Positions 1-6,178 of a stretch of DNA of 8,993 nt are shown one piece after another. The notes below the pieces were generated by a model that saw only the letters and a list, made by a program, of their open reading frames with translations, had not been told where the DNA came from and made no database searches. Every line of letters begins with the position of its first letter. Position 1 is the first letter of the stretch. Source of the stretch: an uncultured Ruminococcus sp. (GTDB lineage: Bacteria > Bacillota > Clostridia > Oscillospirales > CAG-272). Position numbers and translations under genes: made by a program. The stretch lies in contig CACZSC010000025.1 in the NCBI GenBank assembly GCA_902783755.1, forward strand, positions 1-8,993. The letters run 5' to 3'.

Positions 1-133
1 CTCCGAGCTTGGCTGGCCGGTACACGCGGGCATCATCAACGGCGTGGGCCAGGGCAGGTTCAACCCGGGCGGAGACCTGACCACAGAACAGGCCATCCTC
101 ATCACATACAGAGCTCTCGGAGCACTGAAATAA
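1..133 (+). CDS. C-terminal end of an SLH-domain surface protein (5' part outside window)
   Basis: The reading frame starting at base 2 encodes 43 residues, from SELGWPVHAG to YRALGALK, and stops at TAA (131-133). This is the second half of an SLH repeat. It matches the last SLH repeat of the next gene (residues 432-474) at 41 of 43 positions, and at about 115 of 132 bases counted by eye. It is therefore the end of a third member of the tandem family. By family knowledge SLH domains bind pyruvylated secondary cell-wall polymer and hold secreted proteins on the cell surface. What its N-terminal part carries cannot be seen; a CBM9-like domain as in its two neighbours is a reasonable guess. Confidence 0.9.
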   Translation, partial: SELGWPVHAGIINGVGQGRFNPGGDLTTEQAILITYRALGALK

Positions 134-136
134 TAC

Positions 137-165
137 TGTAAAAAACCGGGAGTCTGGTATATAAT
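137..165 (+). promoter_or_regulatory. Possible sigma-70-type promoter before the 474-residue SLH gene
   Basis: A perfect TATAAT lies at 160-165. The best -35 at 17-bp spacing is TGTAAA (137-142), which matches TTGACA at only three of six positions. There is no TGn extended -10. A start near base 172 would leave a leader of about 15 nt that still holds most of the ribosome site. With so weak a -35 this could be chance in an A/T-rich gap, and the gene may instead be read through from its upstream paralogue. Confidence 0.3.
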
Positions 166-169
166 ACTG

Positions 170-186
170 AAAGGAAAAAATCCTTT
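170..186 (+). promoter_or_regulatory. Ribosome binding site inside a small hairpin next to the start codon
   Basis: AAAGGA (170-175) is the only Shine-Dalgarno-like site before the ATG at 187. It is exactly complementary to TCCTTT (181-186), which touches the start codon, with an AAAAA loop between. The linear spacing of 11 nt is long. Folding would hide the ribosome site, but the 6-bp stem has only two G-C pairs and is weak. The effect on translation is inference. Confidence 0.45.
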
Positions 187-1611
187 ATGAGAAAGATATC
201 TCTGATCATCCTGATAGCGGCACTGGCCATGATACTCGCAGTGGCGGCGAACGCTGCGGTGGGCGAAGTGGCCTACGCCCGAAAGACCGACAAGGCCCCA
301 AATATGGATGAGATAGATGAATCCTGGGGCGAGCCTTCGATCTACGTCACGAAGGACAATCCCAACGCGGAACTGGTTAAATACTGGCAGGAGTTCATAG
401 ACACCTGCTACTATACCACCTCGGGTACGGGCCCCAACGGAAGGACCACGATAGTTCCCGAGGACTCAGCATTCTGGATGTATTTCCTCTATGATGAAAA
501 GAACATGTACATCGGGTTCAGGACCCATGACGAGCATATAACCGGAGGCGCCGGAGGGGAGGAATCCCACAGGGGCGACGGCATCCACATGTGGCTGCAG
601 CCTCTCGCCGACATGAGGGACCCCTACGGCGAGGACGGATGTTCCTCCGATGAAACTCCCGAGGAAAAGGCTGCGGACGCCTCAAGGTGCTTCTACTTCT
701 GGGACCTGCAGTTCGACGACTGGACCACAGGCTGGGGATACGGCTGCGACCTGCTCGACGAGCCGCCGAAGATCATCCAGTTCGATGACGGGCGTGACGA
801 GCTCCACTGCGTCATTAAGATCCCGCTCTCACAGTACGGCCTGAAAGGCAAGGATCTTCACGGATTCGAGTTCGGCATGACTGTAATGAGAGTCAGCAGC
901 ATAAGCCTTTATGACGAAGGATACGCGGGCTGGCTGGCATGGGGCAAGACCCTGGTGGAATACGGTCAGAAGCCCCAGAGCGTAAACACCGTGATCCTGT
1001 ATGATCCCGCGAGAGGGATTCCGGGATCTGCAGAAGACACGGAAACCGGGACAAAACCTAACCTCGACGGAGTTTCAAGCTGGGCTCTGACAGAGGTCGA
1101 GGCCGGGATCGCGGTAGGGCTTGTGCCCCACAATCTCCAGTCAAACTACACGTTACCGGTAACGAGAGGCGCGGTCGCGCAGATGTTCATAAACCTGCTT
1201 GAAAAGGCAGCAGGCAAGAGCATTGAGGCTATAATGGCTGAAAAACACGTCTCGATAAACGAGGGAGCCTTCGAGGATACCACCGACAGGGCAGTGCTTG
1301 CAGCAAACGCGCTGGGCATCATAAACGGGACGTCGAAGACGAAGTTCTCGCCGGACGGGACCCTGAAGAGAGCTCAGATAGCGGCCATCATAAACCGTGT
1401 CGCGCGTGTCATGGGAATCGATACCGAAGGATTCACGCATGAGTTCACCGATATCACCGGAAACTATTCGTGGGCCGACACGGAGCTTGGCTGGCCGGTA
1501 CACGCCGGAGTGATCAACGGCGTGGGCCAGGGCAGGTTCAATCCGGGCGGAGACCTGACCACGGAACAGGCAATTCTTATCACCTACAGAGCGCTGGGCG
1601 CTTTGAAATAA
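187..1611 (+). CDS. Secreted CBM9-like protein with three SLH domains (474 aa)
   Basis: Predicted to be exported and attached to the cell wall. Residues 1-23 form a signal peptide (Arg/Lys start, hydrophobic core, likely cut after ANA). Residues about 27-272 resemble the CBM9-like/DOMON-like beta-sandwich that binds sugars in other proteins: IDESWGEP at 43-50, LYDEKNMYIGF at 101-111, HRGDGIHMWLQP at 128-139, and a closing beta-rich part with MRVSS. A short acidic linker (about 278-292) leads to three SLH repeats at about 298-344, 362-410 and 418-473. The SLH binding-motif positions read VTRG, LKRA and LTTE rather than the usual TRAE. Five cysteines lie in the ligand domain. No catalytic domain is seen, so a role in binding glycans or scaffolding is inferred and the ligand is unknown. 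It is flanked on both sides by paralogues. Confidence 0.85.
   Translation: MRKISLIILIAALAMILAVAANAAVGEVAYARKTDKAPNMDEIDESWGEPSIYVTKDNPNAELVKYWQEFIDTCYYTTSGTGPNGRTTIVPEDSAFWMYFLYDEKNMYIGFRTHDEHITGGAGGEESHRGDGIHMWLQPLADMRDPYGEDGCSSDETPEEKAADASRCFYFWDLQFDDWTTGWGYGCDLLDEPPKIIQFDDGRDELHCVIKIPLSQYGLKGKDLHGFEFGMTVMRVSSISLYDEGYAGWLAWGKTLVEYGQKPQSVNTVILYDPARGIPGSAEDTETGTKPNLDGVSSWALTEVEAGIAVGLVPHNLQSNYTLPVTRGAVAQMFINLLEKAAGKSIEAIMAEKHVSINEGAFEDTTDRAVLAANALGIINGTSKTKFSPDGTLKRAQIAAIINRVARVMGIDTEGFTHEFTDITGNYSWADTELGWPVHAGVINGVGQGRFNPGGDLTTEQAILITYRALGALK
1063..1605 (+). repeat. SLH-coding repeat block, copy A (three SLH domains)
   Basis: This 543-base block codes residues 293-473 of the 474-residue protein. 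It aligns without gaps to the block at 2605-3147 in the next gene, with about 158 of 181 amino acids identical by hand count. Its last 126 bases also match the start of the window. The similarity is far higher than between the N-terminal domains of the same proteins (about 40% by eye). Confidence 0.85.
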
Positions 1612-1620
1612 AGTAAACAG

Positions 1621-1627
1621 AAAAGGA
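1621..1627 (+). promoter_or_regulatory. Ribosome binding site for the 509-residue SLH gene
   Basis: AAAAGGA ends 8 nt before the ATG at 1636, a good Shine-Dalgarno spacing that fixes this start. The gap between the two SLH genes is only 24 bases and holds no terminator, which supports co-transcription. Confidence 0.75.
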
Positions 1628-1635
1628 CAACGACA

Positions 1636-3165
1636 ATGAAAAAACTGGCAGTTTTCGTCATTTGCGTGGTAATGCTTCTTACGCTTGCCACAGTGGCTTC
1701 CGCGACATTCGGAACGGTAGTGGAAGCAAGAAAAGCAAAAACACAGCCGAACCTTAAGTACATAGATGAGACGTGGGGCGAGCCCGTCGCGACGAACATC
1801 ACATCAGCGACCGCCAACACATATCTGTGGCACTACTGGTCTGAGTGGGCTGACACCGCCATGTACAGCCACGGAGGAACCGGGCCCAACGGAAGGACTA
1901 CATTCTATGTAGAAGACGATCCGATGGATCTGTATATACTCTGGGACGACAACTATCTGTACTTCGGCCTAAAGGTCACTGATACGGATATAGTGGGCAG
2001 CGCCACCAGATACAGGGGCGACGGAGTCCATCTTTGGTTCGAACCTGCTGAAAACGTGGAAGACCCGAAGGAAGGCGTCAACGTTGACCAGCAGCCTTAT
2101 GACGACAGACTGTTCATATGGACCCTTGCCGTCGATGACTGGAACACGGACCTTGTAAACGTATGCGCGACTCTGGATCCCGCGCCGATAATCAATACCG
2201 ACCCTGCAGAAGTCGGTGACGACGGGTTTGACGCCATAATCGCCATCCCGTGGAAACTTGTGGTTCCCGAAACGAGAGACAGGAACAGGCTCGTTAAGGA
2301 CGGCGGACAGTTTGCTATCGCGTTCATGAGGATCTCCGCCACTTCCCAGACATGCCTCGATATGTCCGGGAATGTAAAGGACGACCAGGGATATGCAGGC
2401 GGTCTGTGCTGGGGAAAGTTCCTCGCGGCGAATGACGAGGAGTATGCAAGGCCCACCAACAAGAGCCTCAACACCGTGAAACTGAGTTCACAGTATGCTG
2501 ACCAGACATACAAGCCGGCTGAGACCGAACCGGCTGAGACTGAACCGGAGGAGACCGAGCCAGTAGAGACGGAGACTGAAGAGGCTGAAGGCATCCCCGT
2601 GAACCTTGACGGAGTATCAGACTGGGCAAAGACGGAAGTCGAAGCAGGGATCAGAGAGGGCCTCGTTCCCGAGAACCTCCAGGCGAACTATACGTCTCCC
2701 GTAACGAGAGGTGCTGTAGCCCAGATGTTCGTCAATCTGCTCGAGAAAGCATCCGGAAAGAGCATAGACGAGATCATTGCCGAAAAAGGCGCTGAGATCA
2801 ACGAGGCCGCCTTTGAGGACACCACTGACAGAGCCGTTCTCGCAGCCAATGCTCTCGGTATCATCAACGGTACCGGCAAGGGCAAGTTCTCACCGGACGG
2901 GACTCTGAAGAGAGCTCAGATCGCCGCGATCATAAACCGTGTCGCACGTGTCATGGGTATCGAAACCGAGGGATTCACGCACGAGTTCACCGATATCACG
3001 GACAACTATTCGTGGGCTGATCCGGAACTGGGCTGGCCGGTGCATGCAGGCATCATCAACGGCGTGGGACAGGGCAGGTTCAACCCCGGCGGAGACCTTA
3101 CCACGGAACAGGCTATCCTTATCACATACAGAGCGCTCAGCGCCCTCATCCCCCAGGCTGAATAA
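1636..3165 (+). CDS. Secreted CBM9-like protein with acidic linker and three SLH domains (509 aa)
   Basis: Paralogue of the preceding gene with the same plan. A signal peptide covers residues 1-23 (MKK start, hydrophobic core, cut after ASA). The CBM9-like domain spans about 26-284, with IDETWGEP at 43-50, LYILWDDNYLYFGL at 99-112, YRGDGVHLWFEP at 126-137 and FMRISATS at 230-237. The Thr/Glu/Pro linker at 294-319 is longer than in its neighbour. Three SLH repeats lie at about 327-373, 393-441 and 449-504. The ligand domain is only about 40% like the neighbour's by eye, while the SLH part is about 87% identical. The protein ends in IPQAE instead of GALK. No active-site motif is seen; a role as wall-anchored glycan or S-layer protein is inferred. 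Its stop codon overlaps the next gene's start. Confidence 0.85.
   Translation: MKKLAVFVICVVMLLTLATVASATFGTVVEARKAKTQPNLKYIDETWGEPVATNITSATANTYLWHYWSEWADTAMYSHGGTGPNGRTTFYVEDDPMDLYILWDDNYLYFGLKVTDTDIVGSATRYRGDGVHLWFEPAENVEDPKEGVNVDQQPYDDRLFIWTLAVDDWNTDLVNVCATLDPAPIINTDPAEVGDDGFDAIIAIPWKLVVPETRDRNRLVKDGGQFAIAFMRISATSQTCLDMSGNVKDDQGYAGGLCWGKFLAANDEEYARPTNKSLNTVKLSSQYADQTYKPAETEPAETEPEETEPVETETEEAEGIPVNLDGVSDWAKTEVEAGIREGLVPENLQANYTSPVTRGAVAQMFVNLLEKASGKSIDEIIAEKGAEINEAAFEDTTDRAVLAANALGIINGTGKGKFSPDGTLKRAQIAAIINRVARVMGIETEGFTHEFTDITDNYSWADPELGWPVHAGIINGVGQGRFNPGGDLTTEQAILITYRALSALIPQAE
2515..2574 (+). repeat. Four tandem 15-bp units coding a P-x-E-T-E linker
   Basis: Four successive five-codon units code PAETE, PAETE, PEETE and PVETE, followed by a degenerate TEEAE. 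They form a highly acidic, proline-spaced, probably extended linker between the CBM9-like domain and the SLH anchor. The units differ mostly at third codon positions. The preceding paralogue lacks the array. Confidence 0.85.
2605..3147 (+). repeat. SLH-coding repeat block, copy B (three SLH domains)
   Basis: This is the partner of the block at 1063-1605: same length, ungapped alignment, 23 amino-acid differences in 181 by hand count. Most differences fall in the first SLH repeat and the spacer after it. The second and third repeats are nearly invariant. Tracts such as the one coding INGVGQGRFNPGGDL recur in all three family members in the window and could serve as sites of recombination. Confidence 0.85.
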
Positions 3166-4007
3166 TGACAGACAGAAGAACCTGGCCCGCGGCGCTGTCG
3201 ATCCATCCGGCGGACATGATTCCGAGAAAACTGTCGGAACTGTCAGAGGCCGGTATACACCAGGCTGAACTGTCAATGCCGGTCAGGGAAGATGCGTTCG
3301 GAGATTTTGATTTTCCACGCCGGTTCCCGGAACTGAGAAAGAATGCCCGGGAACTAGGGGTGGATATATCGTCGGTCCATCTTCCGTACTGTCCGTGGGA
3401 CGTCAGCCCTGAAGACCCGGACGCAGATATCAGGGAAAAGACCGTCACTCTCCAGTGCGGGCTCATCTCGGCAGCGGCGGAGGCCGGAGTGGACAAGTGC
3501 ATCATGCATCCGTCGAAAGACGGCTGTCCCGACAGCGAAAGGGAAGACCGTCTCAAATGGTCCATGGAAAGCGTCTGGAAGATAAACGGGCATGCGAAAA
3601 GATGTGGAGTGACTCTGTGCCTGGAGAACCTCCCGAGGAAATGTCTCGGGCGTACTCCCGGTGAGATGCTCATGTATCTCGAAAACATCCCGGGTCTCAG
3701 GATGGTTATGGATCTCAACCACAGTCTTCTGCAGGACAATGTAAGCTTCATACATGAAGTCGGGAAATGGATAGTTTCGCTCCACGTCTCGGACTATGAT
3801 CTCATTGACGAGAAGCACATGCTCCCCGGGTACGGAAAGAACGACTGGGACAGCATACTGAAGGCCTTGGAGGAAGAGGACTACGGCGGAAGGTTCCTGT
3901 ATGAACTGAGATCTGATTACGGATACACGTATAAGGAGATCGCTGCGAACTACAGAAGGTACATATTCGGAGAAAAAATAAACACTGATAAAAAAGAAAG
4001 GCGGTAA
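3165..4007 (+). CDS. Sugar isomerase/epimerase-like TIM-barrel protein (280 aa)
   Basis: A cytoplasmic protein of the xylose isomerase-like TIM-barrel family (AP endonuclease 2 fold), whose members isomerise, epimerise or dehydrate sugars and inositols with a divalent metal. Typical strand-end residues are visible: SSVHLPY (His72), IMHPS (His115), LCLENLP (Glu154), MDLNHS (Asp183, His186), SLHVSD (His207), then HMLPGYGKNDW at 218-228 and LYELRS (Glu247). Glu154, Asp183, His207 and Glu247 are the likely metal ligands. The length is normal and no signal peptide is present. The ATG at 3165 shares its A with the TAA of the upstream SLH gene and has no clear Shine-Dalgarno site, so translation is probably coupled. 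This start is preferred because residues 8-14 supply the first barrel strand. The substrate cannot be told; endonuclease IV is less likely, because the short length and the HxxPGxGxxDW motif fit sugar enzymes better. Confidence 0.8.
   Translation: MTDRRTWPAALSIHPADMIPRKLSELSEAGIHQAELSMPVREDAFGDFDFPRRFPELRKNARELGVDISSVHLPYCPWDVSPEDPDADIREKTVTLQCGLISAAAEAGVDKCIMHPSKDGCPDSEREDRLKWSMESVWKINGHAKRCGVTLCLENLPRKCLGRTPGEMLMYLENIPGLRMVMDLNHSLLQDNVSFIHEVGKWIVSLHVSDYDLIDEKHMLPGYGKNDWDSILKALEEEDYGGRFLYELRSDYGYTYKEIAANYRRYIFGEKINTDKKERR
3997..4004 (+). promoter_or_regulatory. Ribosome binding site for the 304-residue gene
   Basis: AAAGGCGG ends 8 nt before the ATG at 4013. It lies in the last codons of the TIM-barrel gene, so the two genes share a transcript. 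Confidence 0.6.
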
Positions 4008-4012
4008 TACAG

Positions 4013-4927
4013 ATGACCCTTGACGAACAGGATCTGAGGGAAGGCCTGAAATTCATAGTCGGCACCTGGCAGCCCGAATACGTGGTGAGCCTGTTTTCAA
4101 ACGACCTGGCCCATATCCCGGCTTCGGAATTCAAAACAAAGGACGGAACGGATTTTTCCGGTCTGAAATTCAGATTTTTTGAGGACCACAGCCTGGAGTT
4201 CAGTTTCGGAGACAAGAGATCGGCCGGAACATGGGAACAGACCGGGTGGGGCACCTTCCACTATACGCTCGACGATCTGGTCGAGGTCCCGGAGGGCTCA
4301 TTCAGAGATGCTGTTGAGACCCTGCAGATGATGGAAGGCAGACTTCTGGTATTCGGCTTGGGCTTCCTCAGCATCGCTATGAGCAAGACTGAGGAGGGCA
4401 CCGTGACGGAGCCCGAAAAGAAACCTGATATCGGGGATATCGAGGCAAGTCCGGAAGACCTGGCCATGACGGATATCGTCGGCACATATAAGGTGGCAGA
4501 GACCATGGCGTTCATCGACGACGATTTCAAACTGTTCCCGGTCGAAGTCATACTGGAAGATCTCAAGAAGAAGCTTGAATCCGGTGAGATCGATGAAGAG
4601 GAATACGCTGACAGCCTGAAGTCCACTGAGATCATCGTCGAATTCACCCCTGAGCATACAGTCACACAGTGGATGAAGCTTCCGGGCGGGATCTCCGAGG
4701 AGGAGATCAAGGCTGCACTCGAGGAGGGCGAGATCAAGGCTGTGAAGAACGGTATGTTCAGCGCCGGTGAGAACGAGTGGAAGGCGCTTGACGGCAAATA
4801 CTACTTCAATTCCAACGAGCAAAGGGAAGTGTTCGGAGAGGAACAGTCCCCGTGGGACGAGCTTACGTTCGATGAGAACGGACTCATGAACTTTGCAGGC
4901 GGGATGATGAAGCTGAAGAAGATCTGA
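4013..4927 (+). CDS. Unknown acidic protein with two lipocalin-like halves (304 aa)
   Basis: I do not recognise a named family. The protein has no signal peptide or membrane segment and is rich in Asp/Glu, so it is probably cytoplasmic. It looks internally duplicated. The first half starts at IVGTW (15-19) and runs through LKFRFFEDHSLEFSF (51-65), GTWEQTGWGTFHYTLDD (72-88) and a hydrophobic strand at 110-124. The second starts at IVGTY (155-159) and runs through IIVEFTPEHTVTQW (207-220), WKALDGKYYFNSNE (256-269), LTFDENGLMNF (284-294) and MMKLKKI. A G-T-W start followed by up-and-down beta strands recalls the small-ligand-binding lipocalin/calycin barrels. That is structural guesswork. The second half holds a charged helical insert (about 178-204). 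It starts 5 bases after the TIM-barrel gene and is the last gene before the terminator. Confidence 0.7.
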   Translation: MTLDEQDLREGLKFIVGTWQPEYVVSLFSNDLAHIPASEFKTKDGTDFSGLKFRFFEDHSLEFSFGDKRSAGTWEQTGWGTFHYTLDDLVEVPEGSFRDAVETLQMMEGRLLVFGLGFLSIAMSKTEEGTVTEPEKKPDIGDIEASPEDLAMTDIVGTYKVAETMAFIDDDFKLFPVEVILEDLKKKLESGEIDEEEYADSLKSTEIIVEFTPEHTVTQWMKLPGGISEEEIKAALEEGEIKAVKNGMFSAGENEWKALDGKYYFNSNEQREVFGEEQSPWDELTFDENGLMNFAGGMMKLKKI

Positions 4928-4945
4928 ATCACGCAAAACAAAAAC

Positions 4946-4979
4946 GGCTCCGGAACCATATGGGCTCCGGAGCTCTTTT
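4946..4979. terminator. Shared hairpin terminator between converging operons
   Basis: Bases 4947-4957 pair with 4963-4973 around a 5-nt loop. In minus-strand RNA all 11 pairs form (one is G-U), and the stem is followed by TTTTTGTTTT. In plus-strand RNA the same site has an A-C mismatch leaving 8 + 2 pairs, and the tail is CTCTTTT. It therefore works best for the ilv-ATPase operon and passably for the plus-strand operon. It begins 19 bases after the plus-strand stop and ends 22 bases after the minus-strand one. Confidence 0.8.
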
Positions 4980-4995
4980 GCTGTGGGGTATTCTG

Positions 4996-6174
4996 TTATC
5001 TGAGTGAATCCGCGAACTGTTCCGCGGTCCTTGGGGATCTGCCGCCTTTTTTCAGAGCGAAGGCCTCCGCCTTTGTCCTGAAGTCGGGATCGGGTTCGAT
5101 CCCTTTTCTTTTTGCCAGGACTTCCGCTATATGGAGATATGTCTCCTTGTCGGGTTTCTCAAAGTATATGGTTATCCCGAACCTGTCTGACAGGGACATC
5201 AGCTCCTGCAGAGTATCGTTCCTGTGAACGTCGTCCGATCTGTCGGAAAAGTTCTCCTTCACGATATGCCGGCGGTTGCTCGTGGCATATATGACTGCGT
5301 TGTCTGCCTTTGCCGAGGTGGATCCCTCCAGTACTGCTTTCAGCATGCTGAAGCTGTCGTCATTTTCCGAGAAAGAAAGGTCGTCTATGAATATGATGAA
5401 CTTCAGCGGGTTCCCTGATATCTTCCCGAGCACGAAGGGCAGGGAGAATATCTGGTCCTTCCTTATCTCTATGAGGCGCAGTCCTTCCTTTGAGAAAAGG
5501 TTGGCCGTGGCCTTTACGGACGAGGACTTACCGGTACCTGCGTCACCGTAGAGGAGCACGTTAGAAGCGGCTTTCCCGGAGAGGAGGTTCTCGGTGTTCC
5601 GGATGAGTATGTCTCTCTGGGATTCATATTTGACGAAACTTTCCATCGTGACTGTGTCCGGGGATTCGGACGGGACTATCTCGTCGCCGTCAAGGCGGAA
5701 CATGGTATGAGACGCGAAGATGCCGTAGCCCAGCCTGGAGATGTTCTTCAGCCTCATACCGTAGTAATCGGACAGATTTGTATACTCGTTGTCAAATACG
5801 GGAACATACGGACCTGAATACAGGGACGCGGGTGTCAATGTCGTGAGGGACGTAAGGATGTCCAGCTCCGCTTCGGCGTTTTTTTTCACTGCCTGCGGGA
5901 CCGTTTCTCCTTTTGCCACAGCCCTTACGTAAACGTTATCGCTCTCCGCCAGGGCGGACTTCAGCCAGTCGGAAAAGCTGAATCCGTATTCTGCAAGGGA
6001 GTTGACGAACTCTCCGTAGATCGCCGGTACGTCAGGTCCGGGCCAGTGACTGTCATGTGACGAGAACTCAAGAAACAGCTTCAGATTGAACAGCGGTCTC
6101 TTCCCGTTAAGTTCCCTGAACACCGCGAATGATGCTATCTTTTTTGACAGGGAATCGGCTTCTTTTGAGTCCAT
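4996..6174 (-). CDS. DUF815-family AAA+ ATPase (392 aa)
   Basis: A soluble P-loop ATPase of the DUF815 type, whose cellular role is not established. The N-terminal half (1-180) is alpha-rich and lacks known motifs. The AAA+ core carries Walker A GDAGTGKS (210-217), Walker B FIIFIDD (259-265), a sensor-1 TSN (298-300) followed by RRH, the arginine-finger-like SDRFG (329-333), and a sensor-2 region GGRSPRTA (377-384) near the C terminus. LRLIEIRKDQI, KAVLEGS and ATSNRRH are characteristic DUF815 stretches. Length is normal and all ATPase residues are present, so it should be active. The ATG is preceded by GAGGG at 6182-6186 with 7-nt spacing, inside the end of ilvD. The gap to ilvD is only 4 bases, so it is co-transcribed with, and perhaps translationally coupled to, branched-chain amino acid genes. 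Confidence 0.88.
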   Translation of the reverse strand: MDSKEADSLSKKIASFAVFRELNGKRPLFNLKLFLEFSSHDSHWPGPDVPAIYGEFVNSLAEYGFSFSDWLKSALAESDNVYVRAVAKGETVPQAVKKNAEAELDILTSLTTLTPASLYSGPYVPVFDNEYTNLSDYYGMRLKNISRLGYGIFASHTMFRLDGDEIVPSESPDTVTMESFVKYESQRDILIRNTENLLSGKAASNVLLYGDAGTGKSSSVKATANLFSKEGLRLIEIRKDQIFSLPFVLGKISGNPLKFIIFIDDLSFSENDDSFSMLKAVLEGSTSAKADNAVIYATSNRRHIVKENFSDRSDDVHRNDTLQELMSLSDRFGITIYFEKPDKETYLHIAEVLAKRKGIEPDPDFRTKAEAFALKKGGRSPRTAEQFADSLR

Positions 6175-6178
6175 AATC

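Noticed and set aside
565..595. RGD tripeptide in both CBM9-like domains (HRGDG and YRGDG) as a host-integrin binding site
   Set aside because: It lies at a position expected to be a structural strand of the beta-sandwich and is simply shared by descent. Nothing else suggests host-cell adhesion.
2511..2580. CRISPR-like or phase-variable simple repeat
   Set aside because: The units are contiguous, in frame and without spacers. The 15-bp period keeps the reading frame, so on/off switching is not expected.
3146..3751. Minus-strand open frame of 201 codons opposite the TIM-barrel gene
   Set aside because: It lies fully antisense to a gene with clear catalytic motifs and has no family features of its own.
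4261..4936. Two minus-strand open frames opposite the 304-residue gene
   Set aside because: The serine-rich and leucine/histidine-rich products are typical of antisense reading of an acidic protein gene. The plus frame has a ribosome site and operon spacing.
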